In this document: piece after piece, positions 52,448-61,684 of the stretch | Layout: the number at the start of each line of letters is the position of its first letter | Numbering within the stretch: the first letter of the stretch is position 1 | Assembly: GCA_902613655.1 (NCBI GenBank) | Contig: CACMHR010000002.1 | Location: 62,001 to 126,000 of the forward strand | Direction: 5' to 3' | Length of the DNA stretch: 64,000 nucleotides | From: Anoxypelagibacter sp902613655 | Lineage (GTDB): Bacteria > Pseudomonadota > Alphaproteobacteria > Pelagibacterales > Pelagibacteraceae | The notes under the pieces: generated by a model | What the model was told of the DNA's origin: nothing | Seen by the model: only the letters and a program-made list of their open reading frames with translations | The model's database searches: none | Program-made: the position numbers and the translations under genes

Positions 52448-53492
52448 GTTCTTGCTGTGTTAAACAATGTATTGTTCCGAAACCCCATACTAAAACTGAA
52501 CAGTCTACAGGTATAATTTTTCTATTTTTAAAATGTCTTTTAAAAATTTTTAAGACCATTTTGTCTTTACGATCTTTAAATGTAGGAACTAAAACTATTT
52601 TATTAGCAATATAAAAGTTCAAATAGCTTGCTGGAACTCTTATACCATTAATTTTTTTTGGTTTTGGCATAGGAATATGAATAATTTTTAATTTTTTTTT
52701 ATTTTCCTTTTTAAAATTTTCTAAAATTTGAATATTTTCATTTAAACTTTTAAAATTCTTTTCATGTTTATTGTTCTCTTTTGCGATGAAAATCTTGTTC
52801 TTATCTACAAATCTGGCAATGTCATCTATGTGACCATGCGTATCATCACCCTCGATACCATTATTAAGCCAAATTATTTTATTGATACCTAGAAATTTAT
52901 TAAATATTTTTTCGTAATCTTTGGACTTTAATCCTTTATTTCTTTCTTGTATTTTACTTATTAGACATTGCTTTGTCGTCAGAAGTAATCCATTTCCATT
53001 TACGTCTATAGATCCTCCTTCAAGAACAATTTTCCTATTTTTAAATTTAGGCTTAATTACTTTAATGTTAGTTTTTTTTTTAATTTTTAAATAAGCTTTA
53101 TTATCTTTTTTATAATTTTTATATTTTGCCCAAGCATTAAATTGCCATTTTGACATTATTTTCTTATTATTTTTAACTTTTAAAAAAATAGGCAACGAGT
53201 CTCTTGTCCATGATCTATCAGTTTTGCAATTAATAAGTCTAATATTATTAAATTTTGTACCAAACTTTTTTAAAGTGGCAACCACATGTTCATAGTCTGT
53301 TTTATTATTCACTAAGATATTTACTAATTGTACCTTAGATAAGGCTGATGTTATAACCGCGAAAACATTTGGAATATTCCGAAATTTACCTGGCCAGTCT
53401 TTTTTATTATGAGGCCATGCAATCCACGTCGATTTTTGAGGCTCCCATTCCGCAGGCATCCTATAAGCACCGTATCTTGATAAATTAGGCAT
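52440..53492 (-). CDS. aguA: Agmatine deiminase
   Basis: A 350-residue guanidino-modifying enzyme. RMPAEWEPQKSTWIAWPH at the N-terminus, EGGSIDVNGNG, EGDDTHGHIDDIARF (catalytic Glu-Asp/His region) and the C-terminal nucleophile Cys343 in GTIHCLTQQEP identify AguA. It converts agmatine to N-carbamoylputrescine plus ammonia. It is the last gene of the polyamine operon and overlaps aguB by 8 bp. Confidence 0.94.
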   Translation of the reverse strand: MPNLSRYGAYRMPAEWEPQKSTWIAWPHNKKDWPGKFRNIPNVFAVITSALSKVQLVNILVNNKTDYEHVVATLKKFGTKFNNIRLINCKTDRSWTRDSLPIFLKVKNNKKIMSKWQFNAWAKYKNYKKDNKAYLKIKKKTNIKVIKPKFKNRKIVLEGGSIDVNGNGLLLTTKQCLISKIQERNKGLKSKDYEKIFNKFLGINKIIWLNNGIEGDDTHGHIDDIARFVDKNKIFIAKENNKHEKNFKSLNENIQILENFKKENKKKLKIIHIPMPKPKKINGIRVPASYLNFYIANKIVLVPTFKDRKDKMVLKIFKRHFKNRKIIPVDCSVLVWGFGTIHCLTQQEPT

Positions 53493-54360
53493 CTCTAGGA
53501 TTATTTAGTATGCCTTTGTAATAATCTATTCGCCTATCTCTAAAAAAAGGCCAGTGTCTTCTTGCGGTTTCAACCTTTTTGTAATCAATATCGCAAATTA
53601 AAGTTTTTTCTTTTTGTTTTGAACTTGCAACAATATTTCCACCTGGATCAAACACAACGGTATTTCCCCAAAATTCTAATTTTTTTGACCCCTGCTTTTC
53701 TACACCTACTCTATTTACTGCGGCAACATAGACACCATTAGCTATGGCGTGAGATCTTTGAATTGATAACCACGCATTAAGCTGTGACTTACCAAACTTC
53801 TTTTTTTCTTTGGGATGCCATCCAATGGCAGTCGGATAAAAAAGTATTTCTGCTCCCAACAACGATGTCAGTCTTGCTGCCTCCGGGAACCACTGATCCC
53901 AGCAAATTAAAGTCCCAACTTTACCTTGACTAGTTTTAAAAGATTTAAACCCCAAGTCTCCAGGTGTAAAATAAAATTTTTCATAAAATTGAGGATCATC
54001 TGGAATATGCATTTTTCTATACTTACCAATTAATTTACCTTTTTCATTTATAACAACACAAGAATTATGATAAATACCTGTGGTTTTCTTTTCAAAGATT
54101 GGAGCAATAATTATGACTTTTAATTCTTTCGCTAATGAACATAGAATATTCGTATTTTTACCGGGAATTTTTTCGGCTAAATTAAAATTTGAATGCTTTT
54201 CTTGTTGGCAGAAATAATTTGATAAAAATAATTCTGGCAAACATATAATTTTTGCTTTTTTTTTACTCGCTTCTTTTATTTTTTTTATAGCAGCACTCAT
54301 ATTTTTTTTCTGTTCAGATGACATTTTCATCTGTATTAAAGCTATTCTTGTTTTTGTCAT
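53485..54360 (-). CDS. aguB: N-carbamoylputrescine amidase
   Basis: About 291 residues from the ATG at 54360 (MTKTRIALIQMKMS), preferred over a longer frame that would overlap the upstream gene. The nitrilase triad is Glu43 (CLPELFLS), Lys116 (YRKMHIPDDP) and Cys153 (LICWDQWFPEAAR); the YRKMHIPDDPxFYEKFYFTPGD region is typical of AguB. It hydrolyses N-carbamoylputrescine to putrescine, CO2 and ammonia, directly after AguA in the pathway. Confidence 0.94.
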   Translation of the reverse strand: MTKTRIALIQMKMSSEQKKNMSAAIKKIKEASKKKAKIICLPELFLSNYFCQQEKHSNFNLAEKIPGKNTNILCSLAKELKVIIIAPIFEKKTTGIYHNSCVVINEKGKLIGKYRKMHIPDDPQFYEKFYFTPGDLGFKSFKTSQGKVGTLICWDQWFPEAARLTSLLGAEILFYPTAIGWHPKEKKKFGKSQLNAWLSIQRSHAIANGVYVAAVNRVGVEKQGSKKLEFWGNTVVFDPGGNIVASSKQKEKTLICDIDYKKVETARRHWPFFRDRRIDYYKGILNNPRDA

Positions 54361-54361
54361 T

Positions 54362-55408
54362 CTATATAAATAATTTTTGGAAATTTCTTCTTTCTCTATT
54401 TTTCCAATTTTGACGATGATATGCATCACTAGCAATTAGTGGCAATACACTAGTCGCCTCAGCAAAAACCATTTGCTCTTTTGATGTATCTACTTTGCCC
54501 CATGAGCTTGCTTCTTTTAATGTTGAACTGCTACAGGCACCATCCCTTGTATCAGCGACAGTAATTTGAATTGCATACTTATGCATATCAACTTTTTTTC
54601 CTAAGAGTTCAGCACATACAACTGTATCTTGCACAAAGTTTTTTGGAACACCACCACCAACCATTAATAATCCTGAAGCTTTTGATTTTAATTTAATTTC
54701 TGTAAGCTCTCTAAATTCCTTGATAGAGTCTATCGTAATGTGTTTCGAGGGATTTTGTTCTTGATGCATTACTAAACCAAAACCAGCTGAACTGTCTGTG
54801 AATGCAGGACAGAATATAGGTACATTATGATCATAAGCTAACTCAATAAGAGAATTTTTCTTTTTAGAGTTAGTCTTAAGATATTTTCCTATTTCTTTAA
54901 TGAATTCTCTGGATGTATAAGCTTTTGGAGGTAATTTATTGGCAATTTCACAAATGGTTTTATCACACGCTTGCAGCTGTTCTTCATCAATATAGGTATC
55001 ATATATTCTGTCTATATAGTTTTCTCTTAATATCTTGTCATCTTGAAATTGATCACCTTGGTAATGCTTAAATCCTAAAGCTTCAAAGAAATCCATGTCA
55101 ATTATAGATGCACCAGTTGCAACTATTGCATCAACCATATTAAATTTAATTAAATCAGAATAAAGTTTCATACATCCTGCAGCAGACGTAGAACCCGCAA
55201 TTGTCAAAAATATTGAGCAATTTTTATCTTTAATCATCTCGTTATAAATTTCTGCAGCTTTGGCAGTATCCCTTGAAGTGAAAGACATTTTTTTCATAGA
55301 ATCGATTATTTTTCTTGAGTCAAAAGAAGTGATATCTATGTGTTCAACTTCAGATTTTAATAGAGATTTTTTGTTGTGACCAAGCGTAGGTCCGTTTTTT
55401 TTATTCAT
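54362..55408 (-). CDS. Deoxyhypusine synthase-like polyamine enzyme
   Basis: A 348-residue protein of the deoxyhypusine synthase family. NAD-site segments FLTIAGSTSAAGC and VDAIVATGASIIDMD, plus LMVGGGVPKNFVQD, are family hallmarks; Lys305 in SSWGKV aligns with the catalytic Lys of eukaryotic DHS. The eukaryotic SDSGA substrate segment is replaced by RDGACSSS. Bacteria have no eIF5A, and such homologues are thought to make (homo)spermidine from putrescine. Sitting between the decarboxylase and aguB supports an aminobutyl-transfer polyamine role. Confidence 0.87.
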   Translation of the reverse strand: MNKKNGPTLGHNKKSLLKSEVEHIDITSFDSRKIIDSMKKMSFTSRDTAKAAEIYNEMIKDKNCSIFLTIAGSTSAAGCMKLYSDLIKFNMVDAIVATGASIIDMDFFEALGFKHYQGDQFQDDKILRENYIDRIYDTYIDEEQLQACDKTICEIANKLPPKAYTSREFIKEIGKYLKTNSKKKNSLIELAYDHNVPIFCPAFTDSSAGFGLVMHQEQNPSKHITIDSIKEFRELTEIKLKSKASGLLMVGGGVPKNFVQDTVVCAELLGKKVDMHKYAIQITVADTRDGACSSSTLKEASSWGKVDTSKEQMVFAEATSVLPLIASDAYHRQNWKNRERRNFQKLFI

Positions 55409-56586
55409 TACGCAACTAAATATTTAACCTTCATTCCACCATCGTACATAGAAAGAATTGGTTTGTCATCCAATTGGTAAATTGCGTCTGAATAGAAACC
55501 ATTAAATTTTGTTCTAAAAGTTGTTCCGTAAGCACCAAGCTGTCCAAGCTCAATATAATCACCCTCTTTAATATTGTTTGGTAATAAGAAAGGACCTTTC
55601 ATATAATCTAGACTATCACAGGTTGGGCCATAAAAATTAAAAGCAGTCATTTTTTTTGAAAGCGTTCTTCCATTTGTGATCATTTTAGAGGGCAGAACAA
55701 AATTTGGTACTCCGGCATCAAATAAAGATCCATAAGTTCCATCATTTATATACAATTTTTGTTTTTTTCTTAAAACTACCTTAACTATGGTTGATCCAGC
55801 CTCAGCAACAATAGCACGACCAGGCTCGCAAAAAATTTCAGGCATTTTACTTAACTTCAATTTTTCTAATCCATTTTTTATTTCTGCCATGTAATTTTCT
55901 AAAGGCTCTGGTATTAAATCAGGATATATTGACGGGAAACCACCACCTATATTTATAACATCCGGTACAATCTTTGTTTTTTTAATAATATTTCCAATTT
56001 CTTGGATTCCTTTTGAAAATGAAATTTTATCCATACACTGAGAACCAACGTGAAAACTTAAACCAACTTTTCTTCCGTGTTCTTTACAAAGTCTTAAAAG
56101 TCCCAGAGCCTCACTTGCTAAAGCTCCAAATTTTCTCGACAAATCAATTTCAGCATGTTCATTTGAAATTGCGACTCTCACATACAAATTTAAATCCTTA
56201 GCGTTATTTGTTGAGTCTAAAATTTTTAATAATTCTTCTTTAGTATCTAAAGCAAAATCTTTAACATTATATTGAAAATATGCCTCTCTGATATTTTCTC
56301 TACTTTTAATAGTATGCATAAAATAAACTTTTACTTTATTATCTATTTTTCTTACTAATTTAATCTCATTAATTGATGCAACATCAAAATTTTGAATTCC
56401 ACTATTAATAATAGTTTTAATAACCCTTTCGTTTGGATTTGTTTTTACAGCGTAAAGAATTTTACCTGGAAAGTTTTTTTTAAAAAACTCAACTGATTTT
56501 TTTATTGATTTAGGTCTGATGCAATAGACCGGATTATCTGGTTTTAAAGTGTTAACTAATTCGTTAACGTTATCAAATTTTCGCAT
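55408..56586 (-). CDS. Ornithine/lysine-type decarboxylase (alanine racemase fold)
   Basis: A 392-residue PLP enzyme. The PLP Lys48 is in LYAVKTNPNERV, then NFDVASINEIKL, FHVGSQCMD, INIGGGFP, CEPGRAIVAEAGS (phosphate loop) and the catalytic Cys in FYGPTCDSLD. The CDSLD segment, with the distal Asp, is that of ornithine decarboxylases; arginine decarboxylases of this fold are much longer. It likely yields putrescine, or cadaverine from lysine. Because aguA and aguB need agmatine, activity on arginine is also worth considering. It leads the four-gene polyamine operon. Confidence 0.88.
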   Translation of the reverse strand: MRKFDNVNELVNTLKPDNPVYCIRPKSIKKSVEFFKKNFPGKILYAVKTNPNERVIKTIINSGIQNFDVASINEIKLVRKIDNKVKVYFMHTIKSRENIREAYFQYNVKDFALDTKEELLKILDSTNNAKDLNLYVRVAISNEHAEIDLSRKFGALASEALGLLRLCKEHGRKVGLSFHVGSQCMDKISFSKGIQEIGNIIKKTKIVPDVINIGGGFPSIYPDLIPEPLENYMAEIKNGLEKLKLSKMPEIFCEPGRAIVAEAGSTIVKVVLRKKQKLYINDGTYGSLFDAGVPNFVLPSKMITNGRTLSKKMTAFNFYGPTCDSLDYMKGPFLLPNNIKEGDYIELGQLGAYGTTFRTKFNGFYSDAIYQLDDKPILSMYDGGMKVKYLVA

Positions 56587-56614
56587 CTCATGTGTCCCCC
56601 AATTATTACACAGT

Positions 56615-56646
56615 TAAGCTTCTAAAAAATTTACTAAAAAAGCTTA
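56615..56646. other. Spaced inverted repeat between the decarboxylase and regA
   Basis: TAAGCTT (56615-56621) and AAGCTTA (56640-56646) form 7-bp arms 18 bp apart in the 148-bp divergent gap. It may be a site for a regulator of either gene, but the arms also contain the palindrome AAGCTT, so chance is possible. Confidence 0.3.
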
Positions 56647-56734
56647 TATAAATTTCCCGAATAATAGTTTTTTCCCTTTATGTAAAGAAAATAATTCAAG
56701 AATGTCGCATTGTAATAGTTGAGAAAGTGACTAT

Positions 56735-57316
56735 ATGACAACTACAATGAGAACAGATAAATCACTCCCAGGTTTAAAAATAACTGACTTTGAAGAGAGG
56801 TCTCTATTGATCGTTGACGACGACGATCCCCTTAGAATGAGGTTAGCCCGAGCTATGGAGAAGAAAGGTTTTCAAGTTAAAGACGCTAAAACAGTTGAAA
56901 ATGCTATTAAAATGGTTATATCTGCCCCTCCAAAGTTTGCTCTGGTTGATTTAAGGCTCGAAGACGGAAATGGTTTAGATGTCGTAAAAGAGATTAATAA
57001 GGCAAAAAAAGATAGTAGAATTGTAATGTTAACAGGTTATGGGAACCTTCCAACGGCCGTAGCAGCCGTTAAATCTGGTGCTATTGATTATTTGGCTAAA
57101 CCAGTAGATGCTGATGATGTAGAGGCAGCTCTTCTAGCAGACCCAGAATCAAAGGCAAAACCTCCCGAAAACCCTATGTCGGCAGATAGAGTAAAATGGG
57201 AACATATCCATCGTGTATTTGAACTATGCAATAGAAATGTGTCTGAAACTGCAAGAAGGTTAAAGATGCACAGAAGAACCCTTCAGAGAATTTTATCCAA
57301 AAGATCCCCTCGTTAA
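56735..57316 (+). CDS. regA: RegA/PrrA/ActR-type response regulator
   Basis: A 193-residue regulator. The receiver domain starts LLIVDDDDPLRMRLARAME with the acidic pocket; phospho-Asp72 is in FALVDLRLEDGNG, and Thr and Lys positions are in MLTGYGN and YLAKPVD. A Pro-rich linker leads to a Fis-type helix-turn-helix, NRNVSETARRLKMHRRTLQR, highly conserved in RegA. It adjusts energy and redox genes with RegB. The two genes flank the polyamine operon. It overlaps the convergent bioY by 4 bp. Confidence 0.94.
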   Translation: MTTTMRTDKSLPGLKITDFEERSLLIVDDDDPLRMRLARAMEKKGFQVKDAKTVENAIKMVISAPPKFALVDLRLEDGNGLDVVKEINKAKKDSRIVMLTGYGNLPTAVAAVKSGAIDYLAKPVDADDVEAALLADPESKAKPPENPMSADRVKWEHIHRVFELCNRNVSETARRLKMHRRTLQRILSKRSPR

Positions 57317-57858
57317 ACCTTAAATCTCAAAATTTTAGGGATTAATATCGTTAAAATAAGAACTTTAAACAATTCAGCTAAAAGAAAAGGTTGTGCACCT
57401 AATTCAAAAATTGGCTTATTCCAACCAATTAATGATCCTAACCAAAGAAGTCCAAATAAATAAATAAAAGATACTGCAAAACACAATTTTACAAAGTTTT
57501 TTAAAAAGTTATTATCAAATTTTAAAAATCCAGTTAGATAAACAGTAACTAAAAATCCAAGTAAGTAACCCATAGTAGGTCCAGTGAAATATACTATGCC
57601 CATTCCTTTTTCGGGTGTACCGGCAAAAACTGGCAAACCTGCAATTCCTTCCATTAGGTATAATGAAACTGTGAATAGTCCAAGTTTCCAACCAAACAAA
57701 ATACCAATTAACATTACTACAAATGTTTGCATAGTCATTGGTACCGGCCAAAAAGGTATTTTTATTTTTGAAGAAACAGCTAAAAACACTGTGGCTAAAA
57801 AAGCTAAAAATAAATTTTTAACTAGCGTATTCTCTTTTAAATTTCTAATTAATTCCAT
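57313..57858 (-). CDS. bioY: Biotin transporter BioY
   Basis: A 181-residue membrane protein with about six hydrophobic helices. KIPFWPVPMTMQTFVVMLIG is the BioY signature, followed by GIAGLPVFAG and TGPTMGYLLGF. BioY is the substrate-binding unit of a biotin ECF transporter and in some alphaproteobacteria works without its own energy module. No bioM/bioN gene is adjacent; an unrelated ABC ATPase lies 33 bp upstream on the same strand. Confidence 0.93.
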   Translation of the reverse strand: MELIRNLKENTLVKNLFLAFLATVFLAVSSKIKIPFWPVPMTMQTFVVMLIGILFGWKLGLFTVSLYLMEGIAGLPVFAGTPEKGMGIVYFTGPTMGYLLGFLVTVYLTGFLKFDNNFLKNFVKLCFAVSFIYLFGLLWLGSLIGWNKPIFELGAQPFLLAELFKVLILTILIPKILRFKV

Positions 57859-57891
57859 GTCTTTATTATTACTTTTAAATCAAATAAAAAT

Positions 57892-58818
57892 CTACCTATT
57901 TGTTAACTTTAAAAATATATCTTCAAGATCACCATCTTCTGTTGAAATATCAACAATTTCTGCACTTTTTTTTACAGCATTTATTACTTGATCAAATTTA
58001 AATTTATTTTTATCGTAGGAGGCTATTATTTGAGTTCCATTTTTATAAAATTTAACACCATTTAATGCTATTTTATCAAATTGGTCTAAACTTCTTACTT
58101 TGAATTTAATTTTTTTAGTTTCTATTCTATCTAATAATTTTGAGGTGCTATCTAAAGCTACTAAATTTCCTTTATTAATAATTCCAATTCGATTACACAT
58201 ATCTTGAGCTTCATATAAATTATGTGTAGTCAATATTATAGTTACTCCAATTTGGTTAAGCTCTGAAACATTTTTCCATAAATTTTGTCTTAATTCTACA
58301 TCTACACCAGCTGAAGGTTCGTCCAATACTAATAAAGGCGGTTGATGAACCATTGCTTTCGCTATTAATAATCTTCTTTTCATACCGCCGGAAAGACTTC
58401 TTGCATAAGAATTTGCTTGTTTGTCTAATGACACCATTTTTAAAATTAAATCAGTAATCCTATCTTTTTCTTTTACGCCAAAAAGACCAGCTTGAAGTTC
58501 CAATAACTTCCTTGGACTAAAAAAAGCATCTAAATTAACTTCTTGTGGTACTATACCAATTGAAGCCTTCACTTGCCTTGGATTTTTGTCTAAATCAAAA
58601 CCCCAAACATCAACTTTACCACTAGTTTTCTCAACCAAACCACCTAGGATATTTATAAATGTTGTTTTTCCAGCACCATTAGGACCTAAAAGTCCAAAAA
58701 TTTCGCCATGTTTCACTTTTAAATTTAATTTATTTAACGCAAGCACAGAATTGTTAGCAGAACTTTTTTTTGAATAAATTTTAGTAAGATTTTCAGCAGA
58801 TAGAATAACTTTTTCCAT
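57892..58818 (-). CDS. ABC transporter ATP-binding protein (YadG/CcmA-like)
   Basis: A 308-residue ABC ATPase. Walker A is GLLGPNGAGKTTFI (about 42-55), the signature LSGGMKRRLLIAKAM, and Walker B LLVLDEPSAGVD. The C-terminal 85 residues form an extra regulatory-like region. The closest type is the multidrug/polysaccharide exporter ATPase that pairs with an ABC-2 permease. No permease gene is adjacent, so the partner must be elsewhere, and the substrate is unknown. Confidence 0.88.
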   Translation of the reverse strand: MEKVILSAENLTKIYSKKSSANNSVLALNKLNLKVKHGEIFGLLGPNGAGKTTFINILGGLVEKTSGKVDVWGFDLDKNPRQVKASIGIVPQEVNLDAFFSPRKLLELQAGLFGVKEKDRITDLILKMVSLDKQANSYARSLSGGMKRRLLIAKAMVHQPPLLVLDEPSAGVDVELRQNLWKNVSELNQIGVTIILTTHNLYEAQDMCNRIGIINKGNLVALDSTSKLLDRIETKKIKFKVRSLDQFDKIALNGVKFYKNGTQIIASYDKNKFKFDQVINAVKKSAEIVDISTEDGDLEDIFLKLTNR

Positions 58819-58865
58819 ATTATATTATTATTATATCATGAAAAATATTAAGATATCATCAATTG

Positions 58866-61628
58866 ATGAATAAAATAAAAAAAACTGATCATTTTTATTT
58901 GGTAGATGGATCTGGATATATTTTCAGAGCTTATTACGCCTTACCTCCTTTATCTAGAAAAAGTGATGGGCTACCTACTGGAGCAGTAATTGGCTTTAGT
59001 AATATGCTTTTCAAGCTTTTAGAAGATTCAAGATCAGATGACTCTAAAAACAAACCAACACATTTTGCAGTTATATTTGACTCTGCAAGAAAAAATTTTA
59101 GAAATGAAATTTACAAAGATTACAAAGCTAATAGATCTGAGGCACCAGATGATCTTGCACCACAATTTGAATATATAAGAAAGGCTGTTGAGGCTTTTAA
59201 TGTTCCTTCTATTGAACAATTAAATTATGAAGCAGACGATCTTTTAGCCACTTACGCTAAACAAATTTTAAAAGCTGGCGCAAAAGTTACAATTATTTCC
59301 TCTGACAAAGACTTGATGCAATTGGTCTCTAAAGAAATAAGATTATTCGATCCAATGAAAAGCAAAGTGATTGGAGAAAAAGAAGTAAAAGAAAAATTTG
59401 GGGTTACACCACAACAAGTAATCGATGTACAATCTTTGGCTGGCGACTCCTCTGATAATATTCCTGGTGTTCCTGGAATAGGAATTAAAACAGCAGCAGA
59501 ATTAATTAACAAGTACAAGAACCTAGAAACATTATTAAAAAAAGCTGATGAAATACCTCAAAAAAAAAGAAAAGAAACACTTATTCAAAATAAAAAATTG
59601 GCATTAATAAGTAAAAAGCTTGTAACTTTAAAAGACAATGTCCCTGTAAAAGAACAAATTGAAGAATTTTCAATCAAAGAAGTTAAAAAAGAAAAACTTT
59701 ATAAATTTTTAAGGGAAATGGAGTTTAATAGACTTTTAAGTCAGGCAATAAGTTTTTATGGAGAACCGAACAATAAAACTGAGAACAAACAAATAAAAAA
59801 AAATAAAATTGATGTAAATAAATACGAAACTATAGTTACAGAAAAACAATTAGCAAATTGGATAAATATCCTTAAAGATAAAAAACTAATTTCAGTTGAT
59901 ACTGAAACATCCTCAATCAACCCAATTGATGCAGATTTAGTTGGAATTTCTTTTTGTTATGAGGAGGGAAAGGCATGTTACATACCATTAAAAAATAAAG
60001 ATCAGAAATGTTTAAATCCTGAAACTGTATTAAAAAAAATTAAACCGTTACTTGAAGATCCAAGCATTAAAAAAATTGGTCAAAATATGAAATATGACTA
60101 TATAATATTTATAAAAAATAAAATTGAAGTTAACCCTATAGAAGATACAATGTTAACCTCATATACTTTAGACGCAGGTTTGAATCGACATAATCTAGAT
60201 ACTCTTGCAGAAATTCACTTAGGCCACAAAACAATTTCTTTTAAAGATTTAGTAGGGAGCGGAAAAAAACAAATTACTTTTTCAGAGGTTGATCTAAAAA
60301 AAGCTACTGAATATGCGGGAGAAGACGCCGATGTAACATTTAGACTATATCAAATACTAAAAAAAAGGTTGGACCAAGAAAAACTTACAAAGATTTACGA
60401 AATTTTTGAAAAGCCAATGGTCGAACTCCTTGCGAGCATTGAAATTAATGGAGTCAAAATAGATAAGGAATACTTAAAAAAATTATCTAAAAATTTTACT
60501 GAAAAAATATCAAAAATAGAGAAAACCATCTTTTCGATAGCTAAAAGAGAATTTAATATCGGATCCCCAAAGCAACTTGGTGAAATCATTTACAATGATC
60601 TTAAAATCGCAAATTTAAAAAAAACAAAAAAAGGTAGCTTAGCAACTAGTGCAAAAATTTTAGAGGATCTTGCTTTTAAGGGTCATAAATTTCCAAGTCT
60701 AGTGCTAGATTGGAGGCAACTTTCAAAACTGAAAAACACATATACAGATGCACTTCAGGAACATATTAATCCGAAAACAAATAGAGTTCACACTTCTTTT
60801 CTGCTTGCCGCAACAAATACTGGTAGGCTTGCTTCAAGTGATCCAAACTTGCAAAATATACCAATAAAATCACAAGACGGAAGAGAAATAAGAAAAGCAT
60901 TTATTCCAGAAAAAAATAATATTTTAATATCTGCGGATTATAACCAGGTTGAAATGAGAATATTAGCCGATTTAGCAAATGTTAAAGAACTAAAAAAAGC
61001 TTTTACCAATAACGAGGATATTCATAGTCTTACAGCCAGCCAGGTTTTTGATGTTTCTATAAAAAAAGTAGACTCAAATTTAAGAAGAAAAGCAAAAGCA
61101 ATAAATTTTGGAATCATTTATGGAATAACACAGTATGGTTTAGCAAAACAAATTTCAGTTTCTAACAATGAAGCACTAGAATTTATAAATTCTTATTTTA
61201 AAAAATTTCCAGAAATTAAAGAATATATGAAATCCACAATAAAGTTTTGTCAAAAAAATGGTTATGTTAATAATATTTTTGGAAGAAGAATTCACTTAAG
61301 AGGAATAAATGATAAAAATTTCACAGTTAGAAGTTTTCAAGAAAGAGCAGCAATTAATGCACCAATTCAGAGCTCCGCAGCAGATATCATTAGGCTCGCA
61401 ATGATAAAACTTAATGGGTTATTAAAATCAAAAAAATTAGATAAAACTAAAATGCTTTTACAAATACATGATGAATTAGTATTCGAATGCCAAAAGAGTC
61501 ATCAGAAAGAAGTAGAAAAAGTCCTTAAAAAAACAATGGAGTCGGTATCAAGCTCAGAACATCATATGTTTACAATTCCATTAGATGTAAACATTAATTC
61601 AGGAAATAACTGGGATGAGGCACACTGA
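58866..61628 (+). CDS. polA: DNA polymerase I
   Basis: A 920-residue enzyme. The 5'-3' exonuclease domain (1-290) has VDGSGYIFRAYYA, EADDLLATYA and GDSSDNIPGVPGIG. The 3'-5' proofreading domain is intact, with SVDTETSSINP (about 345) and YAGEDADVT. The polymerase domain has motif A ADYNQVEMRILA (about 692), motif B RRKAKAINFGIIYG and motif C LQIHDELVFEC. I use the ATG at 58866, not the TTG one codon before it. It removes RNA primers and fills repair gaps. Confidence 0.97.
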   Translation: MNKIKKTDHFYLVDGSGYIFRAYYALPPLSRKSDGLPTGAVIGFSNMLFKLLEDSRSDDSKNKPTHFAVIFDSARKNFRNEIYKDYKANRSEAPDDLAPQFEYIRKAVEAFNVPSIEQLNYEADDLLATYAKQILKAGAKVTIISSDKDLMQLVSKEIRLFDPMKSKVIGEKEVKEKFGVTPQQVIDVQSLAGDSSDNIPGVPGIGIKTAAELINKYKNLETLLKKADEIPQKKRKETLIQNKKLALISKKLVTLKDNVPVKEQIEEFSIKEVKKEKLYKFLREMEFNRLLSQAISFYGEPNNKTENKQIKKNKIDVNKYETIVTEKQLANWINILKDKKLISVDTETSSINPIDADLVGISFCYEEGKACYIPLKNKDQKCLNPETVLKKIKPLLEDPSIKKIGQNMKYDYIIFIKNKIEVNPIEDTMLTSYTLDAGLNRHNLDTLAEIHLGHKTISFKDLVGSGKKQITFSEVDLKKATEYAGEDADVTFRLYQILKKRLDQEKLTKIYEIFEKPMVELLASIEINGVKIDKEYLKKLSKNFTEKISKIEKTIFSIAKREFNIGSPKQLGEIIYNDLKIANLKKTKKGSLATSAKILEDLAFKGHKFPSLVLDWRQLSKLKNTYTDALQEHINPKTNRVHTSFLLAATNTGRLASSDPNLQNIPIKSQDGREIRKAFIPEKNNILISADYNQVEMRILADLANVKELKKAFTNNEDIHSLTASQVFDVSIKKVDSNLRRKAKAINFGIIYGITQYGLAKQISVSNNEALEFINSYFKKFPEIKEYMKSTIKFCQKNGYVNNIFGRRIHLRGINDKNFTVRSFQERAAINAPIQSSAADIIRLAMIKLNGLLKSKKLDKTKMLLQIHDELVFECQKSHQKEVEKVLKKTMESVSSSEHHMFTIPLDVNINSGNNWDEAH

Positions 61629-61638
61629 TGCCTAAATT

Positions 61639-61666
61639 TTGACAATTTATTTTAAACTATTATAAA
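61639..61666 (+). promoter_or_regulatory. Consensus-like promoter for chvI
   Basis: TTGACA (61639-61644), a 16-base spacer and TATAAA (61661-61666) precede the chvI ATG (61685), with a purine-rich AGGAT between. The same -35, spacer and -10 are found at katG, so this appears to be the strong housekeeping promoter form of this genome. Confidence 0.7.
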
Positions 61667-61684
61667 CTCTATAGGATACTAACA

